64,000 nucleotides of DNA. It comes from a bacterium (lineage in GTDB: Bacteria > SAR324 > XYD2-FULL-50-16). A model generated the notes under the pieces. That model was not told the origin of the DNA, ran no database searches, and was given only the letters and a program-made list of their open reading frames with translations. Below are positions 43,629-51,673 of this stretch, in pieces. Every line of letters begins with the position of its first letter. Position 1 is the stretch's first letter. Location of the stretch: positions 1-64,000 of the forward strand of contig JAHJTV010000050.1 in the NCBI GenBank assembly GCA_018829445.1. Direction: 5' to 3'. The translations under genes were made by a program, and so were the position numbers.

Positions 43629-44231
43629 TCAACTATCCCAGGACGGCAGGTCTTTTTGAGACTGCCAAAGGGTTTCAGGAACTTTTTTAATAATACAGAC
43701 CCAACGAGCCATAACAAACAGCAGATCGGAGAGACGATTAAGGAAAATGAGCACAAAGGGATTAATTGAGATCTGCTTACTCAAGTGAATGACCTGTCTT
43801 TCTGTCCTTCTGCAAACAGTTCTTGCCTGGTGAAGATAAGCGTTTAATAACTCCCCTCCGGGCAAAACAAAGCTTGTAAGGGGTTTCAGGTTTTCATTGA
43901 TCTTATCAATTATCGTTTCCAGCCATATGACGTCACTTTCCAGGGTTATAACCTGCCCTTCATAGACATCTTCTCTGTGGGTTGCCAATTCGGAGCCGAT
44001 ATCAAATAGTTTTTGCTGAATCGATATCATGATGGATCGAAACCGCGTCCACTGTTCCCCTTCCGTTTCGGTCAGCGATACACTTCTTACCAGTCCGATA
44101 ATACTATTAAGCTCATCAACGGTACCGTAAGCTTCAATGCGAATGTCACTTTTGGGAAGACGTCTCCCTCCTACCAGGCTTGTTTCGCCTTTATCACCTG
44201 TTTTGGTATAGACCTTATTAATATTTACCAT
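43629..44231 (-). CDS. PduO-type cob(I)alamin adenosyltransferase
   Basis: About 200 residues from ATG at 44231, preceded by GGGGGGGAG; the frame extends to 44261. The ATP-binding N-terminus reads VYTKTGDKGETSLVGGRRLPKSD, and AYGTVDELNSIIGLVRS follows, both hallmarks of PduO-type adenosyltransferases. FVLPGGELLNAYLHQARTVCRRTER and NRLSDLLFVMARW form the later active-site helices. The enzyme makes adenosylcobalamin from cob(I)alamin and ATP. No B12-dependent mutase is in the window. It is single-gene by its neighbours. Confidence 0.94.
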   Translation of the reverse strand: MVNINKVYTKTGDKGETSLVGGRRLPKSDIRIEAYGTVDELNSIIGLVRSVSLTETEGEQWTRFRSIMISIQQKLFDIGSELATHREDVYEGQVITLESDVIWLETIIDKINENLKPLTSFVLPGGELLNAYLHQARTVCRRTERQVIHLSKQISINPFVLIFLNRLSDLLFVMARWVCIIKKVPETLWQSQKDLPSWDS

Positions 44232-44696
44232 ACTCCCCCCCCACTTACGTTTAGAAAGCAATCAATTTCTGTTCAGTACCGATCAACTGTTATAGCTTTA
44301 TTACAGAAAGTTACACAACAAAGTCATCTAAAAAGAGTTCCAAGGTTCTTTTTTTATATTGATGGTCAGAAATGAAACCGGTGAGCTCTCAAATTTGGTT
44401 TTAAAAACAATCAGAGAAATATTGATTTTTGATGGATGGTCCACAAGCTACCGAAACAATCCCACCTGATGTCATGTCCCAGAATCTGTATCACTTTGAA
44501 CGGCTGTTTATTTACTTTTTCCTTCTGTATTCTTCCTTTTTTAAGACAATTATTCAATGTTTTAATGGCTTATGGGATTCAAATCTGAATTCAGGCACAG
44601 CAATTGAAGAAAGAGGATTATCATTATAATCAACCTAGGTTTATTCGAATTATAAGTCAGGTTAAATTCCAAAATTAAAAACCGAATGGAGGTTTT
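44232..44696. other. Intergenic region upstream of desulfoferrodoxin
   Basis: This 465-base AT-rich gap lies between divergent genes. Near its right end are a TTGAAG-N15-TATAAT promoter and the palindrome GATTAT-N4-ATAATC (44616-44631). No gene is evident in the rest. Confidence 0.5.
44604..44631 (+). promoter_or_regulatory. Candidate desulfoferrodoxin promoter with PerR/Fur-like palindrome
   Basis: TTGAAG (44604-44609), 15 bases, TATAAT (44625-44630). The -10 is covered by GATTAT-CATT-ATAATC (44616-44631), which resembles the AT-rich palindromes bound by PerR or Fur regulators. A repressor there would block transcription when the regulator is active. No such regulator is in the window. Confidence 0.45.
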
Positions 44697-45077
44697 ATGG
44701 TTAAAAAGAATTCCGTATATTACTGTGTAAAATGCCACAATGTAGTAGAATCTCTTTGGGACGGGGTTCATGATATTCAGTGTTGCGGCGGAAACATGGT
44801 CGAACTAAAACCGAATACAGTCGATGCGGCTCAGGAAAAACATGTTCCGGTTATCGTGAGAGACGGAAACAAAGTGACGGTCAAGGTCGGTGAAGCTCCT
44901 CATCCCATGGGTGCGGATCACTATATTCTTTTTGTTGAAGTGTTAGCTGGCGACAAGGTATACCGCCACAATTTTAAAGAGGGCGATACAGTTGCGGAAG
45001 CTACGTTCCTGGTTGCAGAACAGGAGATCAAAGCTCGTGCATTCTGCAACCTGCATGGATTCTGGGAATCTGTATAA
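44697..45077 (+). CDS. dfx: Desulfoferrodoxin (superoxide reductase, two iron centres)
   Basis: This 126-residue protein has an N-terminal desulforedoxin-type Fe site from YYCVKCHNVVE and CCGGNM (Cys at 10, 13, 29, 30), and a C-terminal superoxide reductase site with EKHVPVI (Glu-Lys-His), HPMGADHYI (two His) and CNLHGFWES (Cys and His). It reduces superoxide to hydrogen peroxide without making oxygen and takes electrons from rubredoxin, which is encoded at 48221-48382. A GGAGG ribosome site precedes the ATG. A rubrerythrin-like protein that may remove peroxide is encoded just downstream. Confidence 0.96.
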   Translation: MVKKNSVYYCVKCHNVVESLWDGVHDIQCCGGNMVELKPNTVDAAQEKHVPVIVRDGNKVTVKVGEAPHPMGADHYILFVEVLAGDKVYRHNFKEGDTVAEATFLVAEQEIKARAFCNLHGFWESV

Positions 45078-45100
45078 GTTCGATAAACCTGTTTAGCTGG

Positions 45101-45123
45101 AGCCGCCCTGTTAAAGGGCGGCT
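45101..45123. terminator. GC-rich hairpin between desulfoferrodoxin and rubrerythrin-like genes
   Basis: AGCCGCCCT (45101-45109) pairs perfectly with AGGGCGGCT (45115-45123) around GTTAA. It lies 24 bases after dfx. Without a strong T-run it may attenuate rather than fully stop read-through into the next gene. Confidence 0.6.
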
Positions 45124-45170
45124 ATTATCTCATTGGAACCAAAACAAATTAAAATAGAATGGGAGGAAAT

Positions 45171-45632
45171 ATGGAATTTAAATCAATCGATGATATTGTT
45201 CAATATGCCATAGACAAGGAGATTGAAGCTGCAGAGTTTTATGAAGAAGCTTCCGGCAATATTAAACTGGTTGGAGCAAAGAAAGTGTTGCAGGAATACG
45301 CAGCTGAAGAGCGCAAGCACGAGCAGATCCTGAAAGACCTGAAAGAGAATAAAACCAAGATTTCCCAATACAAATTCGAGAAGATACAGGATGTTAAGCG
45401 GAGTGATTTTTTGGTTGAAAGGGTCTATCGACCCGATATGGACTATGTGGAATTGATGCGACTGGCGATGAAGAAGGAGGAAAAAGCCAGTCTGCTCTAC
45501 ACAACGCTGTCTCAATCAACCGACAACACTGAACATGCCAAATTTTTTACGATGTTGGCTCAGGAAGAGATGAAGCATAAAAACTCCCTGGAAAAGCTTT
45601 ACGATGACCATATGGCACAGCTTGGTGACTAA
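45171..45632 (+). CDS. Rubrerythrin/ferritin-like di-iron protein
   Basis: About 153 residues from ATG at 45171, with GGGAGGAAAT just before it. A four-helix di-iron fold is clear: AIDKEIEAAEFYEEA (Glu), YAAEERKHEQIL (ExxH), AMKKEEKASLLYTTL (Glu) and LAQEEMKHKNSL (ExxH), so the metal site looks intact. There is no C-terminal rubredoxin domain, so it is a short form of rubrerythrin or a ferritin-like relative. The likely role is peroxide reduction or iron handling together with desulfoferrodoxin upstream. It differs from the degenerate ferritin-like protein at 31210. Confidence 0.9.
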   Translation: MEFKSIDDIVQYAIDKEIEAAEFYEEASGNIKLVGAKKVLQEYAAEERKHEQILKDLKENKTKISQYKFEKIQDVKRSDFLVERVYRPDMDYVELMRLAMKKEEKASLLYTTLSQSTDNTEHAKFFTMLAQEEMKHKNSLEKLYDDHMAQLGD

Positions 45633-45684
45633 TCGTACCTACAATGATTTTAGTAACTATTCAGCAGTAAAATCATACCACACC

Positions 45685-45768
45685 CGTCATCCCCGCGAAA
45701 GCGGGGATCTTATCAATAAAACACCTATTTGCTTAGGGCTGAAGATTCGCGCTTTCGCGGGAATGACG
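45685..45768. repeat. REP/MITE-like repeat of the CGTCAT-CCCGCGAAAGCGGG type
   Basis: CGTCATCCCCGCGAAAGCG (45685-45703) and CGCTTTCGCGGGAATGACG (45750-45768) are inverted copies with one mismatch, each containing its own small CGCGAAAGCG hairpin. Repeats of this wording are scattered in many bacterial genomes. This copy lies between the rubrerythrin-like and msrAB genes; a short open frame over it is not a gene. Confidence 0.85.
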
Positions 45769-45808
45769 CACAGATTTGAGGTATTCCCAAATATTAACGG
45801 AGACTGAA

Positions 45809-46882
45809 ATGTTCGGAAGCAATTATACCTTTTTATCTCTGGTGCAAGCTTCTATGGTTTTTGCAGTCGAGACTAAAACCGACAAGACATTTGAGAAAGC
45901 GACCTTTGCCGGTGGTTGTTTTTGGTGTATGGAACATCCCTTCGAAAAACTGACCGGTGTGAAACAGGTAATCCCGGGATATTCCGGCGGGATGTCGGAG
46001 AATCCAACCTACGAGGAGGTCTGCTCCGGAACGTCCGGTCATTTGGAGGTTGTTCAGGTGACGTATGATCCCAAAACAGTATCTTACCGAACTCTGCTGG
46101 ATAACTTCTGGCGTCAGATTAATCCCACTGATGGGGGAGGTCAGTTTGTTGACAGGGGTTCCCAGTACAAATCCGCAATTTTTTATCACACCCCTGAGCA
46201 AAAGAATCAGGCTGAACAGTCTAAAAAGGAGTTGGAGGCTTCCGGTCGTTTTTCATCTCCTGTTGTGACTGAAATTATTGAAGCGGAGGCTTTTTACCCG
46301 GCAGAGGAGTATCATCAGAAATACTATGAAACCAATTCAGACAGATACCAGCATTATCGTGATCGATCCGGTCGGGATGTTTTTCTTAAACGAACCTGGA
46401 CAAAGGAATTGACCATGTTCGATAATCACAATCAGACTTATCACAAGCCAGGCAAACAGGAGTTGAAAGAAAAATTAACGGCAATTCAATTCAAAGTAAC
46501 TCAAAAAAAAGGCACAGAGCCTCCTTTCAACAATGAGCATTGGGATAATAAAGCCGAAGGGCTATATGTTGATATTGTCTCGGGAGAACCCCTTTTCAGT
46601 TCCAATGAAAAATTTGATTCGGGTTCGGGGTGGCCCAGTTTTACAAAACCGTTAGTGACTGCTAATATCCAAGAAGTGGAAGACCGCAGCCTGTTTACCG
46701 TCCGCACTGAAGTGCGGAGCCGTCATGGAGATTCCCACCTGGGGCACGTTTTTGCAGACGGTCCTGATCCAACAGGTCTGCGTTATTGTGTTAATTCAGC
46801 TTCCCTGCGATTCATTCCGAAGGAAAAACTGGTCGACGAAGGGTATGGCCAGTATCTGTCATTGTTTGAAGATAATACTTAG
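45809..46882 (+). CDS. msrAB: Fused methionine sulfoxide reductase MsrA-MsrB
   Basis: About 357 residues from ATG at 45809 behind CGGAGA. The MsrA part (about 20-195 in this numbering) has the catalytic [18 protein letters not shown] and PGYSGG, and the MsrB part (about 215-350) has [22 protein letters not shown] and [13 protein letters not shown]...[13 protein letters not shown] with its catalytic Cys. It repairs both S and R methionine sulfoxides in proteins. MsrB lacks the CxxC zinc cysteines found in some relatives. The first about 20 residues are hydrophobic and could direct export, but this is weak. It lies among other oxidative stress genes. Confidence 0.94.
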   Translation: MFGSNYTFLSLVQASMVFAVETKTDKTFEKATFAGGCFWCMEHPFEKLTGVKQVIPGYSGGMSENPTYEEVCSGTSGHLEVVQVTYDPKTVSYRTLLDNFWRQINPTDGGGQFVDRGSQYKSAIFYHTPEQKNQAEQSKKELEASGRFSSPVVTEIIEAEAFYPAEEYHQKYYETNSDRYQHYRDRSGRDVFLKRTWTKELTMFDNHNQTYHKPGKQELKEKLTAIQFKVTQKKGTEPPFNNEHWDNKAEGLYVDIVSGEPLFSSNEKFDSGSGWPSFTKPLVTANIQEVEDRSLFTVRTEVRSRHGDSHLGHVFADGPDPTGLRYCVNSASLRFIPKEKLVDEGYGQYLSLFEDNT

Positions 46883-46931
46883 ATGACAGCGATGGGGGGA
46901 TTGTGGGGCGGGCATATATCGGAGACTGAAA

Positions 46932-47717
46932 GTGCAGATGCTTATTGAATGGGGCCCCAATCCCATCTTGTTCAGCTGGGGAATAATTACAATCCGTTGG
47001 TACGGGATTTTTTTTGCGTTAGCTTTCATTTCGGGTGGAATTCTGGGTACCTGGATACTAAAAAGAGAATCAAAACCCCCTGAATCCATTGATCGTATTA
47101 TGCTTTATATGATCGTTGCCACCATTGTCGGCTCCCGAATCGGCCATTGTCTGTTTTATGACCCCGTATACTATTTGAGCAATCCGCTTGAAATCCTGAA
47201 AATCTGGAAAGGGGGGTTGGCCAGTCATGGTGGTGCCATCGGGATCATATTCGCTTTCTATCTTTATTCAAAACGAACCCCTGACCAACCGTTTTTCTGG
47301 ATATTGGATCGGGTTGCAGTTACGGGCGCCTTGGGAAGTGCCTACGTTCGCATCGGCAATCTCTTTAACTCAGAAATTATCGGTCTGCCAACCAATGCTG
47401 ACTGGGGATTTATCTTTACTCGAATCGATAATATTCCCAGGCACCCGACCCAGCTTTATGAATCGGCGACATATCTGGTAATATTCCTTATTCTGTTGTT
47501 TCTGTACTTGCGGAAGGATCTGGCCGATCGAAAAGGGTTTTTATCAGGAATGACCTTGGTGCTGTTATTGCCCGCAAGACTGATGATTGAGTTTTTGAAG
47601 GAAAATCAGTCAGCCTTTGAGGAGGGGTGGGTTTTGAATATGGGGCAATTGCTAAGTATTCTTCTGTTTCTGGTCGGAATCGGTTTCCTGGTGAAAGCTT
47701 TTAAACAAAAGCCGTAA
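46932..47717 (+). CDS. lgt: Prolipoprotein diacylglyceryl transferase
   Basis: This 261-residue inner membrane enzyme transfers diacylglycerol to the lipobox Cys of prolipoproteins. It shows WYGIFFALAFISGG, GSRIGHCLFYDPVYYL (catalytic Arg region), WKGGLASHGGAIG (His region) and the Lgt signature GSAYVRIGNLFNSEIIGLPT with RHPTQLYES. About seven membrane helices are present. A GTG start at 46932 follows GGAGA at six bases; an ATG at 46938 is the alternative. It lies 49 bases after msrAB and may be co-transcribed with it. Confidence 0.95.
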   Translation: MQMLIEWGPNPILFSWGIITIRWYGIFFALAFISGGILGTWILKRESKPPESIDRIMLYMIVATIVGSRIGHCLFYDPVYYLSNPLEILKIWKGGLASHGGAIGIIFAFYLYSKRTPDQPFFWILDRVAVTGALGSAYVRIGNLFNSEIIGLPTNADWGFIFTRIDNIPRHPTQLYESATYLVIFLILLFLYLRKDLADRKGFLSGMTLVLLLPARLMIEFLKENQSAFEEGWVLNMGQLLSILLFLVGIGFLVKAFKQKP

Positions 47718-47732
47718 TAATACCAGCCCGGA

Positions 47733-47936
47733 TCAAAGCTTACCACTGTTTAAAAACTCATCTGCAGCCGCATCCTGCATTTTTATGAACGCCTGGTAAG
47801 CTTCCTCATCAATTTCTATTCTTTTAATGGTTCCGCCATTTTTGAGATATTCATCAACGGCACTTTTGACGTAATTATGATTAGGATTGAATGATTTGCG
47901 TCGAACTTTGGGTTTTCGACCTTTTTTCCAGCTCAT
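47733..47936 (-). CDS. Small hypothetical protein
   Basis: About 67 residues from ATG at 47936, placed six bases after AGGAG (the frame continues to 47960 without support). The basic start MSWKKGRKPKVRRKSF is followed by NYVKSAVDEYLKNGGTIKRIEIDEEAYQAF and an acidic end. This layout, a basic tail and a short helical part, resembles small conserved proteins I recall from proteobacterial genomes, but I do not know its function. It is convergent with lgt. Confidence 0.6.
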   Translation of the reverse strand: MSWKKGRKPKVRRKSFNPNHNYVKSAVDEYLKNGGTIKRIEIDEEAYQAFIKMQDAAADEFLNSGKL

Positions 47937-48220
47937 CTTTGACTCCTGTTCAAACTCCATTTGTTAATCAAGGTGTAATCTCCAATTCAAAATGCGTCTT
48001 TTGGGAGATTGTTGTCTTTTGATTAGTCTACTGAAAATTCTGTGCCAAATTGAGTTGTTGAAGGTAATGGGGGTTTTTTATCGGTTGACGGTGTGAGTCA
48101 CATTGAACCGGGACGAGAAGAGATTTTCACGGTTTTTGCGGAGGTGGTGAATACTGTAAGGCGTTGAATCAATGTGTTTATTATTTTGTTAAAAATTCTT
48201 CTCAGTCTTCACTTTTAGTT

Positions 48221-48382
48221 CTATCGTTCAGGGATGAATTCCTCTTTACCCACGCCACATAATGGACAAGTCCAGTCATCAGGAAGATCCAGAAACGGAG
48301 TGCCGGGATTTATGCCGGCTTCCGGATCACCTTGTACCGGGTCATAGATATAGTTGCAGGTTTCACATCGGTATTTTTTCAT
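48221..48382 (-). CDS. Rubredoxin
   Basis: This 53-residue protein is too short for most open-frame lists but certain by content: [20 protein letters not shown], then [20 protein letters not shown], then [13 protein letters not shown]. The CxxC pairs at residues 6-9 and 39-42 bind one iron, and YIYDP, GIxPGTPF and DWxCPxCG are the canonical rubredoxin motifs. A GGAG site precedes the ATG. Rubredoxin is the usual electron donor to desulfoferrodoxin and rubrerythrin, both encoded about 3 kb upstream. Confidence 0.97.
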   Translation of the reverse strand: MKKYRCETCNYIYDPVQGDPEAGINPGTPFLDLPDDWTCPLCGVGKEEFIPER

Positions 48383-48482
48383 GGTTACTCCATTAAGTTA
48401 TATCAACTGCTTTCTCACAACTCCATTTCGAATATACCTGTCAAAACCCATCGAGATCGGATCGGTTTTGACAGTGAAGGGA

Positions 48483-49970
48483 TTATTTTTTTGATCTGGA
48501 AGTGATCTCACTTTTTAACAGATTGACAATAGTTCTGATGGGCGTCCCGGTAGCATGTTTGTCTAGGTATCCCATTGCTGAGTCCATGTATGAAGTCCCG
48601 GCAATATCCAGGTGTATCCACGATGTTTTCTTTTCAATGAACTGCTCCAGAAATTTTCCTCCCATGATTGTTCCCGCTTTTCTTGCTTCCGACGCATTGA
48701 CCATGTCGCAGATATCACTCTTGATCAATTCATCGTACTCTTCATCCATGGGAAGTTCCCAGGTTTTCTCTCCGGTTTGGCGGGATGATTCCAGGTAACG
48801 ACTGCTCCAATCTATATTGTTGCCCATAAGCCCGGTGTGTATATTGCCGAAGGCGACAATACAGGCTCCCGTCAGTGTGGCCATATCAATGATTTTGTTG
48901 GCTCCCAAAGACTGGGCATATACCAGGGCATCCGCAAGAACCAGACGACCTTCCGCATCGGTATTGACTACCTCTATGGTTTTACCGTTGGAGGCCGTAA
49001 TGATGTCTCCCGGTCTATAGGCTTCACCTCCCGGCATATTCTCGGTCGCAGCTATCACAACCAACAGGTTGACCTCCAGTCCCAGGCTGCAAACGGCTTT
49101 AAAAGCGCCCAGTGCGGCAGCACTGCCGGCCATGTCGGTTTTCATCAGACTCATTCCGGCAGATGGTTTCAGAGAGATTCCTCCGGAATCAAAGGTAATT
49201 CCTTTTCCAACCACGCCATAAATATTTTTATCTTTTGGATTTCCCGTGTATGTCATCACAATCATTTTAGCAGGTTCTTTCGATCCCCTTGCAACTGCCA
49301 GGAAGGCCCCCATTTTCTTTTTCTCCGCATCTGTCTCAGAGAGAACTTCAATTGAGACATTTTTCTGACCATTGACAATCTCCTTTGCGGTTTTCTCCAG
49401 ATAGGTAGGAGTAACGATGTTTGAAGGCAGGTTAACCAGGTCTTTTGCCAGTTGAACCGCGTCAAATACAGTGAGTAATTCATCAACCGATTTTTGAGCA
49501 ATTGGGCTTTTCTGTAAAAGGGTGAAGGTTTTTAAGGTATGCCGCTTGTCCTTGTCCTCTTTTTGATAAAGCCCTTTAAACTGGTAATCAGCTAATAATG
49601 CACCCTCAATGGCTTCATTACCATATTTGTCCATTCCCGGCACCGGTGCAACAACCGAGGCAACTTTTAGTGCATTGGCTTGCTTAATCATAAGGTGAGA
49701 CACCAACCTGACCTTATCGTTTGTTAACTTGTTTTTCTTGCCGAGACCAATCAATAGTAATCGTTTGAATTTGCTTGAACCTTCCAGAAGCAGGATTTCT
49801 TTGATTTTGCTTTTGAATCCAAAAGTCTTAACGGCATCAAGGACCTTTTTCTTCAGTTTTGCATCCAGTAGGTCCAACTTTTCCGGTTGCTTGCTGCCTT
49901 CAAAAGAAAAGATGCAGAGCAGATCTGATTCCAGCTGTTTGAGATCCTTTTTTATCCGTATTGTCAACAT
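48483..49970 (-). CDS. pepA: Leucyl aminopeptidase (M17 family)
   Basis: This 495-residue cytosolic peptidase has the two-metal active site of M17 enzymes: VGKGITFDSGGISLKPSAGM with Lys and Asp, MKTDMAGSAAALGA (Asp), and NTDAEGRLVLADALVYA with Asp and Glu followed by the bicarbonate-site Arg, all in the C-terminal half. The N-terminal 170 residues are the macrodomain-like regulatory part. It removes N-terminal residues from peptides, typically as a hexamer; some relatives also bind DNA. It is followed by rubredoxin 100 bases downstream. Confidence 0.95.
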   Translation of the reverse strand: MLTIRIKKDLKQLESDLLCIFSFEGSKQPEKLDLLDAKLKKKVLDAVKTFGFKSKIKEILLLEGSSKFKRLLLIGLGKKNKLTNDKVRLVSHLMIKQANALKVASVVAPVPGMDKYGNEAIEGALLADYQFKGLYQKEDKDKRHTLKTFTLLQKSPIAQKSVDELLTVFDAVQLAKDLVNLPSNIVTPTYLEKTAKEIVNGQKNVSIEVLSETDAEKKKMGAFLAVARGSKEPAKMIVMTYTGNPKDKNIYGVVGKGITFDSGGISLKPSAGMSLMKTDMAGSAAALGAFKAVCSLGLEVNLLVVIAATENMPGGEAYRPGDIITASNGKTIEVVNTDAEGRLVLADALVYAQSLGANKIIDMATLTGACIVAFGNIHTGLMGNNIDWSSRYLESSRQTGEKTWELPMDEEYDELIKSDICDMVNASEARKAGTIMGGKFLEQFIEKKTSWIHLDIAGTSYMDSAMGYLDKHATGTPIRTIVNLLKSEITSRSKK

Positions 49971-50126
49971 TGTCTCTCCTCTCTATTTATGACCCTGTGT
50001 TGTCTTCCTTTCAGGCGGGTTTAAATTGACTTTGTTTATCCAGAAATAACTACCTAATTTTGTTGCTGATCCATGATAACCAAACTAGTCAGCGACAGCA
50101 ACCGCTGTTTTCAAATCATAAGCTGT

Positions 50127-51209
50127 CTAGTCAGGAAATCTCAGTTGTTCCAACTTGGGAAAAAATTTATGGTTGGCTTTGGGAAAGGGATACTCCTTGA
50201 TTTGGTCAAAGGTTATCCATCGGTGGTCGACGGGGCTTGACAGCACAACTTCACCGGAAAGGTATTTGCAGATATAAATATCCATGATTATCTTAAAATG
50301 AGTGTAGGCATGTTTGATCTGGGTTAAATGGCCGGTGACAGCCACTTCCAGATTTGTCTCCTCCTTGATTTCACGGATACAAGCTATCTCCGGTTTTTCA
50401 ACGGGATTAAGTTTTCCCCCGGGGAATTCCCATAAGCCTCCCAGAAGCCCCTGCTGAGAACGGCGGGTAATCAGAAATTGTCCATTGTTGAAAACAACAC
50501 CAATGGCAATCCGATGGGTTGGTATTTTCGCCCTTTTATCACTTGTGGGATACTTTACAACAACCTTGTTTTTACATGCCATGCAGAACTCATTTACGGG
50601 GCAGAGATCACAACGGAAATCCTTTGGCGTGCACAGCAGCGCTCCCAGTTCCATGACTGCTTCATTGAATTTTCCCGGGTGTAGGTGGTCCAGAAGATTG
50701 GAGGCCAGTACCTGGAATACTTTTTTGGAAGAGGGCTTGTTAATCGGTGCGCGGATCATGAAAAGTCTGGAGAGTACGCGCATCACATTCCCGTCCACAG
50801 CAGCTATTGGGATATTGAAGGCTATGCTGCCAATGGCAGCGGAGGTATAATCTCCAATTCCAGGCAGCTTCTTTAAGGCTTCGACATTGCCGGGAAGCTC
50901 TCCCCTGAAATCCTGGTCCAGGATCTTAGAGGCATTGTGCAGGTTTCTGGCTCTGGTATAATAGCCCAATCCTTCCCAGGCTTTTAATACGTCCTGCTGG
51001 CTTGAAGCCGCCAGGTCATGAACCGATGGGAATCGACGTACAAATCTTTCAAAGTAGGGAATAACTGTTTTGACTTGTGTCTGCTGCAGCATAATCTCTG
51101 AAATCCAGATATAATAGGGATTCTCGGATTGTCGCCAGGGCATGTCTCGTTGACTTGTCTCAAACCAGTCCAGTAATTTCTTTTGAAATACCGTTTTATC
51201 TTTTACCAT
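50127..51209 (-). CDS. mutY: MutY adenine DNA glycosylase with a Nudix-like C-terminal domain
   Basis: A 360-residue repair enzyme. The helix-hairpin-helix domain has the catalytic Glu region SEIMLQQTQVKTVIP, LPGIGDYTSAAIG and the Asp in AAVDGNVMRVLSRLF. A [4Fe-4S] cluster follows, with cysteines spaced C-x6-C-x2-C-x5-C in CTPKDFRCDLCPVNEFC. The C-terminal domain, which recognises 8-oxoguanine in MutY, reads GGKLNPVEKPEIACIREIKEETNL, with the full GX5E-X7-REXXEE core of a Nudix box. Many MutY proteins lose these residues, so this domain might retain hydrolase activity. It removes adenine opposite 8-oxoguanine. Confidence 0.95.
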   Translation of the reverse strand: MVKDKTVFQKKLLDWFETSQRDMPWRQSENPYYIWISEIMLQQTQVKTVIPYFERFVRRFPSVHDLAASSQQDVLKAWEGLGYYTRARNLHNASKILDQDFRGELPGNVEALKKLPGIGDYTSAAIGSIAFNIPIAAVDGNVMRVLSRLFMIRAPINKPSSKKVFQVLASNLLDHLHPGKFNEAVMELGALLCTPKDFRCDLCPVNEFCMACKNKVVVKYPTSDKRAKIPTHRIAIGVVFNNGQFLITRRSQQGLLGGLWEFPGGKLNPVEKPEIACIREIKEETNLEVAVTGHLTQIKHAYTHFKIIMDIYICKYLSGEVVLSSPVDHRWITFDQIKEYPFPKANHKFFPKLEQLRFPD

Positions 51210-51673
51210 TTAAATGTTTTTAAAAGAGTTTTCAGAAGAAAGCAGAAAATTATTTCACTTCTATGTGTATTGATTGATACAATAATGTTTCTCAACCTTG
51301 TTTAAATGATACAGCTTTAAGAAAATATCCATTTTTTTTAAACGATCCGATGGGAGCTTTTTGTTGTTCAAGCTGGGATTCTAGGCTACTGCCTAAATAG
51401 ACAGCTGTAATGCTTTTTGGGAGGAGGTTGGGCAAAGGGCGCATTACATTCAGAATCCCAGCTGTTCCAATGGGGTGACCATTACTGCACACTTGTCTGG
51501 AATACTCAGCCATGCTTAATAGTCCGGATTGCCAGGCTTGTTTTCTATTTTACTGAAACAACCATGCCAAAAACGGGAAAATGGATGATATAAAAGAGAA
51601 AATCTGATTTTTGATGTAAATGATTGCAGAAAAGACAGGGAGAGGATTTAACCTGAGCAGGAGTCAAAGTTAA
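51210..51673. other. Intergenic region between mutY and the DHH-CBS gene
   Basis: A 464-base gap on the minus strand. A 73-codon frame at 51292-51513 lacks a ribosome site and any recognised family, so it is not called. The promoter of mutY should lie near 51220-51290. Nothing else was seen. Confidence 0.4.

Noticed and set aside
44429-44629. 66-codon open frame upstream of desulfoferrodoxin
   Set aside because: No ribosome site, low complexity hydrophobic run and overlap with the dfx promoter region.
45604-45807. Open frame over the REP-like repeat
   Set aside because: It mostly translates repeat sequence (TRHPRESGDL type), a common artefact of such repeats.
48033-48047. A TGGCAC-N5-TTTC sequence on the minus strand resembling a sigma54 -24/-12 promoter before the small hypothetical gene
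   Set aside because: The invariant GC of the -12 element is absent and there is no upstream activator palindrome.
51292-51513. 73-codon open frame on the minus strand between mutY and the DHH-CBS gene
   Set aside because: No ribosome site, no recognisable family and unremarkable composition; length is within chance.
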